Source: Rhizobium sp. ZPR4 (lineage in GTDB: Bacteria > Pseudomonadota > Alphaproteobacteria > Rhizobiales > Rhizobiaceae). Taken from it: a DNA stretch of 64,000 nt. Within the stretch, counting starts at the first letter, position 1. The number at the start of each line of letters is the position of its first letter. This document shows positions 35,936 to 44,645 of the stretch, in pieces. The notes below the pieces were generated by a model. That model worked only from the letters and a program-made list of their open reading frames with translations, did no database searches and was not told the DNA's origin. Position numbers and translations under genes: made by a program. Location: NCBI RefSeq assembly GCF_040215725.1, contig NZ_CP157967.1, positions 682,001 to 746,000 on the forward strand, written 5' to 3'.

Positions 35936-37309
35936 TCAGAGCATCGTGCCGCTAAGGATCAGCAGCGCCACCGAGAAATAGATCACCAGACCGGTGACAT
36001 CGACCAGCGTCGCGACGAAGGGCGCCGATGCGCTGGCGGGATCGAGCCGCAGCTTCTGCAAGACGAACGGCAGCATCGAGCCGGCCAGCGAGCCGAAGGT
36101 GACGATACCGATGAGGGCCGCGAAGACGGTCAGGGCGACCAGCTGCCAGTGCGGGCCGTAGTCGAAGAGGCCGATGTTCTGCCAGAGCACGATGCGGGCG
36201 AAGCCGACGAGGCCGAGGATCGCGCCGAGCACGATGCCGGTCGGCAGTTCGCGAAGCGCCACGCGCCACCAGTCCGAAAGCTTGAGTTCGCCGAGCGCCA
36301 GCGCCCGGATGATCAGCGATGTCGCTTGCGAACCGGAATTGCCGCCCGAGCTCATGATGAGCGGGATGAAGAGCGTCAGCACGACGGCCTTCTCCAGCTC
36401 GCCTTCGAAATGCTGCATGGCGCTTGCCGTCAACATTTCCCCGAGGAAGAGGGCTGCGAGCCAGCCGGCGCGCTTGCGGATCATGCCCGCAAAGCTGATC
36501 TTCATATAGGGTTGGCCGAGAGCCTCCATACCACCGAACTTCTGGGCGTCTTCGGTCGTGTCGGCGATCATCGTGTCGATAACGTCGTCGACCGTGACGA
36601 TGCCGAGCATGTGGCCCTTGTCGTCGACGACCGGAAGCGCCAGCAGATCGTGGCGCCGGATCAGGCGCGCGACGTCCTCCTGCTTCATCAGCGGCGGTGC
36701 CGTGACCGGCGTGCCCTTCTGGGCGACGGTCAGGATGCAGGCATCCGGCTCGCCGGTGATGAGGCGGCGCAGCGTTACGACATGTAGCAGCACATGGGTT
36801 TCGTCATCGAGGACATAGATGGCGTAGACCGTTTCGCGGGAGCGCTCGACCTGGCGAACGTGATCGAGCGTCTGCGCAACCGTCCAGCTTGCCAGCACGC
36901 TGACGAATTCCGTCGTCATGATGCCGCCAGCCGTGCGCGGCGGATAGCCCATCAGGCCCTGGATCGCCTGCCTTGCGTGTTCGTCGAAGGTGGCGAAGAG
37001 CCGGGCGCGCGTATCGATATCCATTTCGAGCAGCACGTCGGCGACGCGGTCGTTGGACATGCCGTGCAGCAGCCGTGCGGCGTCCGCATTGCCCATGACT
37101 TCGAGAATGGCGTGTGCGTTGCGCAGTTCCGGCCGGTCGAGGATGCGCACGGCGCGCTCTTCCGGCATTTTGGCGAGGATGCGCGCAGCCTCTGCCACGT
37201 CTACTGCGTTCAGAGCCTCGACGCGTTCCGCAATGGTGACGGCGCGATTGTTATTGATGAATGCACGAGCGGCGTTGCCGGCCCGCGCTGGAAAGCTGTT
37301 TATGTTCAT
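35936..37309 (-). CDS. mgtE: MgtE magnesium transporter
   Basis: A 457-residue transporter: cytosolic N domain (MPEERAVRILDRPE repeats), a tandem CBS pair (around 140-265, with LPVVDDKGHMLGIVTVDDVID), a plug helix, and five membrane helices with PLIMSSGGNSGSQATSLIIRAL near the pore. It is a Mg2+-gated Mg2+ channel. Length matches the family. The leader upstream contains two hairpins, listed separately. Confidence 0.93.
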   Translation of the reverse strand: MNINSFPARAGNAARAFINNNRAVTIAERVEALNAVDVAEAARILAKMPEERAVRILDRPELRNAHAILEVMGNADAARLLHGMSNDRVADVLLEMDIDTRARLFATFDEHARQAIQGLMGYPPRTAGGIMTTEFVSVLASWTVAQTLDHVRQVERSRETVYAIYVLDDETHVLLHVVTLRRLITGEPDACILTVAQKGTPVTAPPLMKQEDVARLIRRHDLLALPVVDDKGHMLGIVTVDDVIDTMIADTTEDAQKFGGMEALGQPYMKISFAGMIRKRAGWLAALFLGEMLTASAMQHFEGELEKAVVLTLFIPLIMSSGGNSGSQATSLIIRALALGELKLSDWWRVALRELPTGIVLGAILGLVGFARIVLWQNIGLFDYGPHWQLVALTVFAALIGIVTFGSLAGSMLPFVLQKLRLDPASASAPFVATLVDVTGLVIYFSVALLILSGTML

Positions 37310-37663
37310 TATAGCTCGCCTTTCCGGTCGATCCGCCGTCGTAGCGGATCGTGGCGAGCCGACAGGAGTCGGTTAGTGCACGAATGCTACTGACGGCAAA
37401 GGCAATCGACTACTACTGTCGCTAGGCATCGAAAGATGGCTCCGGTTAATCGGTATGGAAAACACTGTTCCCCACGTGCGGAGAAGTCGCGCCGAAGGCA
37501 TGAAAAGTCAAGAGGTGGAAGCGCCTAAATGCTCGATCCTGCGATAAAAATTTGTTTAGGCGGCTGCAAATTTTTGCGATGCAACAAAACCTGGTGCAAA
37601 TGCGTTAAAACAAGGCGGCCGGACGACATGCGCCCGGCCTGATTTGCCATGAATTTTGCTCGT
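37310..37663 (-). promoter_or_regulatory. mgtE leader with two hairpins
   Basis: The 354-base gap ahead of mgtE holds two inverted repeats close to its start: CGATCCGC / GCGGATCG (37329-37351, 8-base arms, 7-base loop) and CCGAC / GTCGG (37359-37372, loop of 4). The first ends about 20 bases before the ATG, near the ribosome binding site (AAAGG), so folding could affect translation. No match to the M-box consensus was recognised. The remaining bases, about 37400-37660, are AT-richer and may hold the promoter. Confidence 0.45.
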
Positions 37664-38677
37664 TCAGAAACCGGCCAGGACGACCTTGCCCTTCATCTTG
37701 CCGGTCTCCACAAGGGCATGCGCCTTCTTCAGGTTGGCGGCATTGATCGTGCCCGCGGTCTCCGTCAGCGTCGAGCGAATCTTGCCGGCATCCACCAGCT
37801 CGGCAACCTTCGTCAGCAGCTTGTGCTGCTCGATCTGGTCGGCTGTGTTGAACAGGGGACGGGTGAACATCAGCTCCCAGTGGATCGAAACCGCCTTGCG
37901 CTTGAAGGGCACGACATCGAGCGCCTTCGGGTCGTCGATGAGCGCAAACCGGCCCTGTGGCGCGATGGCTTCGACGATCGAGCCGATATGATCTGACGTA
38001 TTCGTCGTTGAGAACACGAAAGCGGGAGCGCCGATGCCGAGCGCTTCGATCTGTGGCGCAAGCGGCTTCGAATGATCGATGACGTGATGGGCGCCCAGCT
38101 CCTTGACCCAGGCCTGCGTTTCCGGGCGGGATGCGGTGACGACGATGGTGAGATCGGTCAGCGCGCGGGCGATCTGGATGGTGATCGATCCGACACCGCC
38201 GGCCCCGCCGATGATGAGGATGGCATTGGCGACGCCGGGAACCGGGTCTTGCACTTTCAGGCGGTCGAACAATGCCTCATAGGCTGTGATCGAGGTCAGC
38301 GGCAGTGCGGCCGCGGCCGAAAAATCGAGGCTCTTCGGCTTGGCGCCGACGATGCGTTCGTCGACGAGATGGAATTCGGCATTCGAACCATCGCGGTTGA
38401 TGGCGCCGGCATAGAAGACCTCATCACCCGGCTTGAACATGGTGACATCGGGGCCAACCGCCTTGACGATGCCGGCAGCATCCCAGCCGAGGATCTTGTA
38501 GGCGCCTTCGCTCGGAGCGACGTTGGCACGGACTTTGACATCGACCGGATTGACGGAAACGGCCTTCACCTCAACGAGTAGATCATGGCCCTCTGCTTCG
38601 GGTGTCGGTAGCTCGATGTCGATCAGCGATGTCTCTGCGGAGATGGGTTGCGGTTGCTTGTAGGCGACTGCGCGCAT
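37664..38677 (-). CDS. Zinc-independent quinone oxidoreductase-like MDR
   Basis: A 337-residue medium-chain reductase: N-terminal GroES-like domain (EVKAVSVNPVDVKVR), and a Rossmann domain with ILIIGGAGGVGSITIQIAR. It lacks the cysteine ligands of zinc alcohol dehydrogenases, as in the NADPH:quinone reductase and zinc-binding ADH family proteins. It probably reduces quinones or enals. It is divergent from an HxlR regulator, and a palindrome lies between the two, so redox or quinone induction is plausible. Confidence 0.87.
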   Translation of the reverse strand: MRAVAYKQPQPISAETSLIDIELPTPEAEGHDLLVEVKAVSVNPVDVKVRANVAPSEGAYKILGWDAAGIVKAVGPDVTMFKPGDEVFYAGAINRDGSNAEFHLVDERIVGAKPKSLDFSAAAALPLTSITAYEALFDRLKVQDPVPGVANAILIIGGAGGVGSITIQIARALTDLTIVVTASRPETQAWVKELGAHHVIDHSKPLAPQIEALGIGAPAFVFSTTNTSDHIGSIVEAIAPQGRFALIDDPKALDVVPFKRKAVSIHWELMFTRPLFNTADQIEQHKLLTKVAELVDAGKIRSTLTETAGTINAANLKKAHALVETGKMKGKVVLAGF

Positions 38678-38752
38678 GAGAGAAGCTCCTCGGTTTGTTG
38701 CACAGAGGCTAGATGCGCATTATCCTCAAAAGGCGCAAGAATGCACAATTTC

Positions 38753-38766
38753 TGTACGTAGGTACA
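38753..38766. promoter_or_regulatory. Candidate HxlR operator
   Basis: TGTAC (38753-38757) and GTACA (38762-38766) flank a 4-base spacer in the short divergent region between the quinone-reductase-like gene and the HxlR-type regulator. GTAC-containing palindromes are common targets of the HxlR/DUF24 family. Confidence 0.5.
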
Positions 38767-38781
38767 AAAAGGATACTGTCG

Positions 38782-39186
38782 ATGTCGGTTCCCCGCTCCA
38801 AGCTTGTCAGGAATTTCCCGGGATGCCCGGTCGAGGCGACGCTGAGCCTGCTCGACGGCAAATGGAAGGGTGTGATCCTGTTTCATCTGTTGGGGGGAAC
38901 GCTTCGTTTCAACGAAATCCGTCGCAAGCTGCCATCGGTGACACAGCGCATGCTGACGAAGCAATTGCGGGAACTGGAGGAATCGGGGCTGGTTTCACGC
39001 ACCGTCTTTCCGGTGGTGCCGCCGCGCGTCGATTATGCGCTGACGCCGCTTGGCGCCAGCCTGGGGCCGATCATCAAGGCGATGGCCGTGTGGGGCGAGG
39101 AAAATGTGTTCTGCCACGACGGCCGCCAACAATTGGCGACCGCGGGAGCCTCATGCGCGCCCGGTGCGGCGCTCCAGGCCAACTGA
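38782..39186 (+). CDS. HxlR family transcriptional regulator
   Basis: A 134-residue winged-helix regulator with the HxlR signature: a conserved cysteine near the N-terminus (FPGCPVEATL), SLLDGKWKGVILFHLL, RFNEIRRKLPSVTQRMLTKQLRELEE and a wing with RVDYALTPLG. The ATG at 38782 follows AAAGGA; longer frames are not supported. HxlR proteins often sense quinones or aldehydes through the cysteine, which fits the divergent quinone-reductase-like gene. Its end overlaps the convergent MFS gene by 36 bases. Confidence 0.88.
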   Translation: MSVPRSKLVRNFPGCPVEATLSLLDGKWKGVILFHLLGGTLRFNEIRRKLPSVTQRMLTKQLRELEESGLVSRTVFPVVPPRVDYALTPLGASLGPIIKAMAVWGEENVFCHDGRQQLATAGASCAPGAALQAN

Positions 39187-40368
39187 GAGCGCAAATACGG
39201 CAAGACCGCCGACGGAGAGAACTGCGCCGACATAGCCGGTCGCAGCGGCCGTGAAGCCCCAGGAGATCACGAGCCCGCCGAGCCAGGCGCCGAGCGCATT
39301 GGCGATGTTGAAGGCGGAGTGATTGGAGGCGGCAGCCAGCGTCTGGGCATCCGCGGCCACATCCATCAGCCGCGTCTGCACGGCTGGACAGGCGGCAAAG
39401 CCGCAGCCGATCAGGAACACGCAGACGCAGAGCATGATCGGGTTGGCAGCCGTCAGCGAGAAGAGCGTCATGATGATGATATTGAAGATCATCATGCCGC
39501 CGATCGTTGCCTTGATCGAGATGTCGCCGAGGCGCGAACCGACGATGTTGCCGACATTCATGCCGATGCCGAAGAGCGCCAGCACGACCGGCACCATGGC
39601 GGAGCCGAGGCCGGCAACGTCAGTCGTGGTCGTCGCGACATAGCTGAAGATCGAAAACATGCCACCGAAGCCGACAGCGGCAACGCCAAGCGTCAGCCAG
39701 ACCTGGATGCGCTTCAGTGCGCCGAGCTCGCGGGTGATGCTGGCGCCTTCCTCGACCTTGTCCTTGGGGAGGAAGAGGGCGATCAGCAGCATTGTGACGA
39801 GGCCGACGCCGCCGACCATCATGAAGGCTGCGCGCCATTCGAGCATCTGGCCGAGGAACGTGGCGATCGGCGTGCCGATCAGCGTTGCGATCGTGAGACC
39901 AAGCATGACCTGGCCGACGGCGCGCACGCGGCGGTGAACTGGCACCATGGAGGCGGCAACCAGCGCTGCCACGCCGAAATAGGCGCCATGCGGCAGGCCG
40001 GTGATGAAGCGCAGCGCCGTGAAGCTTTCGAAGGTCGGTGCAAAAGCGCTGGAAATATTGCCGGCGGCAAAGATCGCCATCATCAGCAGGAGCAGCGTAC
40101 GGCGCGCCATCTTGGCGGCGAGCACGGCAATGATCGGCGCACCGACCACGACGCCGAGCGCATAGGCGCTGATCACATGACCGGCTTGCGGTGTCGTCAC
40201 GCCAAAGGTGTCGGCTACGTTAGGCAGCAGTCCCATGATGACGAATTCGCCCGTACCGATACCGAAGCTGCCGACAGCCAGCGCCAAGGTCACCAGCGCG
40301 ATCGCTGTGCGCGACGGCGCCTCCAGGGCGGTTTGGGTATCGAGGACCTCGGCGGTAATATCGCTCAC
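39151..40368 (-). CDS. MFS transporter, AraJ/YdhP-like drug or sugar efflux type
   Basis: A 405-residue protein with twelve hydrophobic segments and the MFS motif near helix 2-3 (IIAVLAAKMARRTLLLL). The TM1 sequence GIGTGEFVIMGLLPNVA is that of the arabinose-efflux/DHA1 group. Likely exports a small molecule; substrate unknown. It ends within the HxlR gene region on the opposite strand. Confidence 0.87.
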   Translation of the reverse strand: MSDITAEVLDTQTALEAPSRTAIALVTLALAVGSFGIGTGEFVIMGLLPNVADTFGVTTPQAGHVISAYALGVVVGAPIIAVLAAKMARRTLLLLMMAIFAAGNISSAFAPTFESFTALRFITGLPHGAYFGVAALVAASMVPVHRRVRAVGQVMLGLTIATLIGTPIATFLGQMLEWRAAFMMVGGVGLVTMLLIALFLPKDKVEEGASITRELGALKRIQVWLTLGVAAVGFGGMFSIFSYVATTTTDVAGLGSAMVPVVLALFGIGMNVGNIVGSRLGDISIKATIGGMMIFNIIIMTLFSLTAANPIMLCVCVFLIGCGFAACPAVQTRLMDVAADAQTLAAASNHSAFNIANALGAWLGGLVISWGFTAAATGYVGAVLSVGGLAVFALSVGLERRTGRA

Positions 40369-40691
40369 GAAAACTCCTTGGGCGGCACATGAAGATCAAG
40401 CGCCGCGAATCAGACTGCAAACTCCGGTTATGCCGCGTTCAGTGCATCAAACTGGGATATGGGACTGGCGAAGCACGGACATGCCTCCGTTGGTACTATC
40501 AATGACCATGGTGCGTCTGTCGCGTGCATTTTTTGCAGTGCAGCATGTCGGAGCATGCATAAGTGCGCTGCGGCGATCGGGCGAAACGGCCGCAATGCTT
40601 GAAATCGTTCCATCCAAAACCATCTGAGAAGAAGCGCACGGGGGCTTCAGCCCCTCAAAGACACAATTTGCGGGAAGACCGAGAGCCCCCG
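40369..40691. other. Divergent gap between the MFS and lipid-kinase-like genes
   Basis: 323 bases. A small GC hairpin GGGGC / GCCCC lies at about 40640-40655 in the 5' leader of the kinase gene. Short frames over the rest do not look coding. Promoters for both genes are expected but not identified. Confidence 0.4.
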
Positions 40692-41639
40692 ATGAAGTTG
40701 ATCGGCTTTTTCAATCGCGATGGCGGTACGTTCCGCACGACCGACATGACTGCCTACGAGCAGAGAGCGGAACAGGTCTTCCGCGACGCCGGTCACGATT
40801 TCGAAGCTGTGGTCGTGGAGGGGCGCAATATCGTCTCGGCGATGGAGCGCGCTGCACGCCGCGATGACATTGATGGGATCGTCGCTGGCGGTGGCGATGG
40901 CACGATTTCGGCTGCTGCCGCCATCGCCTGGAAGAATGGCGTCGCTCTCGGCGTCATCCCGGCCGGCACCATGAACCTCTTTGCGCGCTCATTGCGGCTG
41001 CCGCTTGATATCTGGCAGACGCTCAGCGTACTGGCGGCAGGCGAGGTCGACAATGTCGATATCGGCAGCGCCAATGGCCGTGCCTTCGTGCATCAGTTTT
41101 CGGCGGGCCTGCATGCCCGTATGGTGCGCTATCGAAACGGCTACACCTATCGTTCGCGCATCGGCAAGATGTCGGCCAGCACCCGCGCTGCCTTCGGCGT
41201 CATCGCCAATCCGCCGGAATTTGATGTCGACTTCGAGGCCGGCGATATCAGTGAACGCCGACATGTCTCCGCAATCTCCGTCTCCAACAATCCCTTCGGT
41301 GCCAATGCGCTGCTTTATGCCGACAGCCTGCGCAGCGGTGAGCTGGGCTTCTATACGGCAAAGCCCCTTCGGCCGCTCGGCGTCGCCCGGCTTGCCATCG
41401 ACATGCTGCGGGGCAGGGTTCGCGAGAATGCCGATGTCATGGTCATGCACGCGCCGGAAGTGCATCTGCATTTCCCGAAGCTGCGGCAGCTCGCCAATTG
41501 CGTCATGGACGGCGAACTCTTGCCGCTCGAGCGTGATGTGACGCTCAAGGTGCACCCCGGCGAACTCAAGGTGATGGTGCGAGAGGGGACTGCCGCCAGC
41601 GTTGCCCGTGAGGGCGCCGTCGATAGTGTCGCGATCTGA
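40692..41639 (+). CDS. Diacylglycerol kinase family lipid kinase
   Basis: A 315-residue protein with the DAGK catalytic motif GGGDGT (residues 66-71, in DGIVAGGGDGTISAA) and the downstream GVIPAGTMNLFARSL block. Family members phosphorylate diacylglycerol or related lipids (YegS/DagK type). Start: ATG 40692 (MKLIGFFNRDGG) is the family start; upstream residues are not conserved-looking. It is followed after only a few bases by a convergent gene. Confidence 0.85.
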   Translation: MKLIGFFNRDGGTFRTTDMTAYEQRAEQVFRDAGHDFEAVVVEGRNIVSAMERAARRDDIDGIVAGGGDGTISAAAAIAWKNGVALGVIPAGTMNLFARSLRLPLDIWQTLSVLAAGEVDNVDIGSANGRAFVHQFSAGLHARMVRYRNGYTYRSRIGKMSASTRAAFGVIANPPEFDVDFEAGDISERRHVSAISVSNNPFGANALLYADSLRSGELGFYTAKPLRPLGVARLAIDMLRGRVRENADVMVMHAPEVHLHFPKLRQLANCVMDGELLPLERDVTLKVHPGELKVMVREGTAASVAREGAVDSVAI

Positions 41640-41644
41640 CAGGG

Positions 41645-42985
41645 TCAGAAGCGCGGCAGATAGGTGCGATAGTCAAAATCGGACACGGTGCGCAGATAGC
41701 GGATCGCTTCCTTGTGCTTCGTATCGCCGTAAAGCCGCTGATATCGCTCCCCGAAGATATCGGCGATGAAGGCGGAGGCACGGAAGCGCTCGACAGCCGT
41801 CAGGAAATCATGCGTCAGCTTGGGCGCATCGGCCGGTACATAGGCGGGCGTCGATTCCTCACCTGGGTCCAATTCATTCTGCAGGCCGAGCAACATGCCG
41901 CCAAGGATCGCCGCCAGCATCAGATAGGGATTGGCATCCGCACCGGCGACGCGGTGCTCGATGCGCGCGCCCGGCCCATCCTTCTCGGGAATGCGCACGG
42001 CCGTGCCGCGATGGCCAAAGCCCCAGGTGAGATCGACGGGGGCAAATGAGCCCGGCTGGAAGCGGCGATAGGAATTGGCATAGGGCGCAAAGACCAGCTG
42101 TGCATCCTGCAGCGTCTGCAGCAACCCGGCGCAGATCGATTTCAGCCTCTTCGGCTCCCCGCCGGCTGCATCCAGCACATTGCGCCCCTGAGCATCGATG
42201 ATACTCGCATGCACATGCAGTCCCGAGCCGGCGTGATCGGTATAGGGCTTGGCCATGCAGGTGGATTTCAAGCCATGCTTGCGCGCCGCCTGCTCGGCTA
42301 CGCGCTTCAGCATGATGCAATCGTCCGCAGCGGCCAGCGCATCCGGGCGGTGCAGGAGGTTGACCTCGAACTGGCCGGGGCCGAACTCCGCCGTCGTTGC
42401 GTCCGCCGGCAGCCCTTGCACCCGTGCATAGGCGCGCAGCGTTTCGAGGTAATCATCAAGGAGATCGACGGCGTCCATGTCATAGAGCTGAAAGCCGTTC
42501 GGCTCGCCCTGATAGGTCAATGCGGGCGGCGGCGAGGGGATACCTCTGTCGCGCCAGTCTCCGGCCAGAAGGTAGAATTCCAGCTCGGTCGCGATGACGG
42601 GCGTCAGCCCGAGCGCCTTATAGCGATCGACCACGGCCGCGAGAATGGCGCGCGGGTCCTGAAAGCTCGGGCTACCGTCGAGCTCGTGCATGGTGGCAAG
42701 CACCTGCTTCGATCCCGCTGGCGCCCAGGGCATGTCCACCAGCGTGCGCTCATCGGCAACGCAGGTTCCATCGGGATCGCCGATCGTCAGTGACAGGCCG
42801 GTAATGTCGTCATTGTCGTCGCCCCAGATGTCGAGCGATTGCGTCGAGGTCGGCAGCCGCACGGCGCCGGACCAGACCTTCTTTTCGGCTGAAATCGGGA
42901 TCTGCTTGCCTCTGAGCCGGCCATTCATGTCCGAGATCAGCACCTCGATGCGCGCGTTACCTTCGGTTGCGTTGTCGGCCGCCAT
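41645..42985 (-). CDS. PuuA-like gamma-glutamylpolyamine synthetase (GS family)
   Basis: A 446-residue glutamine synthetase-fold ligase: an N-terminal beta-Grasp segment (IEVLISDMNGRLRGKQIPIS), ELEFYLL of the catalytic metal site, AEFGPGQFEVNL, HAGSGLHVHASI, and HRVAGADANPYLMLAAILGG. The last two blocks are typical of gamma-glutamylputrescine synthetase rather than GlnA. It probably attaches glutamate to a polyamine or amine, starting its degradation. The class III aminotransferase encoded divergently fits such a pathway. ATG 42985 is preferred over 43003 because the N-terminus then matches the family. Confidence 0.82.
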   Translation of the reverse strand: MAADNATEGNARIEVLISDMNGRLRGKQIPISAEKKVWSGAVRLPTSTQSLDIWGDDNDDITGLSLTIGDPDGTCVADERTLVDMPWAPAGSKQVLATMHELDGSPSFQDPRAILAAVVDRYKALGLTPVIATELEFYLLAGDWRDRGIPSPPPALTYQGEPNGFQLYDMDAVDLLDDYLETLRAYARVQGLPADATTAEFGPGQFEVNLLHRPDALAAADDCIMLKRVAEQAARKHGLKSTCMAKPYTDHAGSGLHVHASIIDAQGRNVLDAAGGEPKRLKSICAGLLQTLQDAQLVFAPYANSYRRFQPGSFAPVDLTWGFGHRGTAVRIPEKDGPGARIEHRVAGADANPYLMLAAILGGMLLGLQNELDPGEESTPAYVPADAPKLTHDFLTAVERFRASAFIADIFGERYQRLYGDTKHKEAIRYLRTVSDFDYRTYLPRF

Positions 42986-43090
42986 GCTCTTGTAAATCCC
43001 CATTCCTCACGGCATGGTCGTAAACCAAGATAGTTTTCAGTCAAGTATGGTTACGGCACAGTCTAGAGCTTGGCCCTTTCATTACCCTAG

Positions 43091-43194
43091 CCCTCTCCCC
43101 GCATTGCGGGGAGAGGGGGCCTAACGGTGCCAGTCGTACCCAAAGCGGGCAATCCGGCACTTTAACCCCCTCTTCCCGTTCGACGGGGAGAGGG
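43091..43194. repeat. Palindromic intergenic repeat (RIME-like)
   Basis: Two related hairpins: CCCTCTCCCCGC / GCGGGGAGAGGG (43091-43117, loop of 3) and CCCTCTTCCCGT / ACGGGGAGAGGG (43168-43194, loop of 3, one G-T pair). Such paired GC-rich palindromes occur between genes throughout rhizobial genomes as RIME-type mosaics. It separates the PuuA-like and aminotransferase genes and may affect mRNA ends. No mobile gene is present. Confidence 0.85.
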
Positions 43195-43277
43195 CTGGAG
43201 TGAGGGGCCATGCACATAATCGCGACGTTGACGGGCTTGCCTGACAAGCGCCAATTCAAAGAGGGTTCGAATAAATC

Positions 43278-44645
43278 ATGTCCGACACGCCAAGCCGCTC
43301 CAATCTCGCCGCCCTTGATGCCGCCCATCACCTTCATCCCTTCGCGGATACGAAGACGCTCAATGCTGATGGTGCGCGCGTCATCCAGCGCGGCGAGGGC
43401 GTCTATATTTTCGATGCGGAAGGGCGGAAGTATCTGGATGGATTTGCCGGCCTCTGGTGCGTCAACATCGGCTATGGCCGCGCCGAAATTGCCGACGCCG
43501 TTGCCCGGCAGATGAACGAGCTGCCCTATTACAACACCTTCTTCGGCACCACGACCACGCCGGCAACGCTTCTTGCGGAGAAGGTCTGCGCCCATGCCGG
43601 ACCGCGGTTCAACCACGTGTTCTTCACCAATTCCGGCTCCGAGGCCAATGACACCTGGTTCCGCATGGCGAGGGTCTATTGGGGTGCCGTGGGCAAGCCG
43701 ACGAAGAAGACCATCATTGCCCGCAAGAACGGCTATCACGGTTCGACCGTTGCCGGCGCCAGCATGGGCGGCATGAAATACATGCATGAGCAGGGCGATC
43801 TACCGATTCCCGGCGTCGTCCATATCGGCCAGCCCTATTGGTACGCCAAGGGTGGCGATCTCTCGCCGGAGGAATTCGGCCTTAAGGTTGCCCGCGAGCT
43901 CGAAGCCAAGATCGACGAACTGGGCGAGGATAATGTCGCGGCCTTCGTCGCCGAGCCGGTGCAGGGTGCCGGCGGCGTGATCGTCCCGCCGGCCACCTAT
44001 TGGCCCGAGATCGCGCGCATCTGCAAGGCAAGGAACATCCTGCTCGTCTGCGACGAGGTGATCTGCGGCTTCGGTCGTCTCGGTGCATGGTTCGGCCATC
44101 AGCATTTCGGTGTCGAACCCGATCTGGTGCCGATCGCCAAGGGACTGTCGTCGGGCTATCTGCCGATCGGCGGTGTGCTTGTCAGCGATCGCATTGCCGA
44201 TGTGCTCATCAACGAGGTTGGCGAATTCAATCACGGCTTCACCTATTCCGGCCACCCCGTTTGCGCCGCCGCCGCACTCGAAAATCTCCGGATCATCGAG
44301 GAGGAAAAGCTGGTCGAGCGCGTGCGTGACGATATCGGTCCGTACTTCGCTAAGGCTTGGGGCAGCCTTGCCGATCATGACATGGTCGGCGAAGCCGTCA
44401 GCATCGGCCTGATGGGCGGGCTGCAGCTCGCCGCCGACAAATCCACCCGCCGACGCTTCGAAAAGCCGGATGCCATCGGCTCAGCCGTGCGCAACCATGC
44501 CCTGGCCAATGGTCTGGTGCTGCGCGCTACCGGCGACCGCATGCTGGCCTCGCCGCCGCTCGTCATCAGTCATGATGAGGTGGATACCATGGTCCGCATC
44601 GCTCGAAACGCGCTCGATGCCGTCTGGGCAGAGGTGAAGTCGTAA
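43278..44645 (+). CDS. Class III (omega) aminotransferase, probably polyamine-directed
   Basis: A 455-residue PLP enzyme: GLWCVNIGYGR, the cofactor region FTNSGSEANDTWFRMA, the glycine-rich GYHGSTVAGASMGG, ILLVCDEVICGFGRLG, and the PLP lysine Lys288 in PIAKGLSSGYLPIGG. These are traits of the aspartate aminotransferase superfamily class III group that includes putrescine-pyruvate transaminase SpuC. With the divergent PuuA-like ligase it suggests polyamine catabolism. Its stop is directly adjacent to that of the convergent Nudix gene. Confidence 0.87.
   Translation: MSDTPSRSNLAALDAAHHLHPFADTKTLNADGARVIQRGEGVYIFDAEGRKYLDGFAGLWCVNIGYGRAEIADAVARQMNELPYYNTFFGTTTTPATLLAEKVCAHAGPRFNHVFFTNSGSEANDTWFRMARVYWGAVGKPTKKTIIARKNGYHGSTVAGASMGGMKYMHEQGDLPIPGVVHIGQPYWYAKGGDLSPEEFGLKVARELEAKIDELGEDNVAAFVAEPVQGAGGVIVPPATYWPEIARICKARNILLVCDEVICGFGRLGAWFGHQHFGVEPDLVPIAKGLSSGYLPIGGVLVSDRIADVLINEVGEFNHGFTYSGHPVCAAAALENLRIIEEEKLVERVRDDIGPYFAKAWGSLADHDMVGEAVSIGLMGGLQLAADKSTRRRFEKPDAIGSAVRNHALANGLVLRATGDRMLASPPLVISHDEVDTMVRIARNALDAVWAEVKS

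Noticed and set aside
37310..37663. M-box or known Mg2+ riboswitch upstream of mgtE
   Set aside because: I could not find the multi-helix M-box layout; only two short hairpins are visible.
40428..40613. Short minus-strand frame ahead of the lipid kinase
   Set aside because: No ribosome binding site and no recognisable features.
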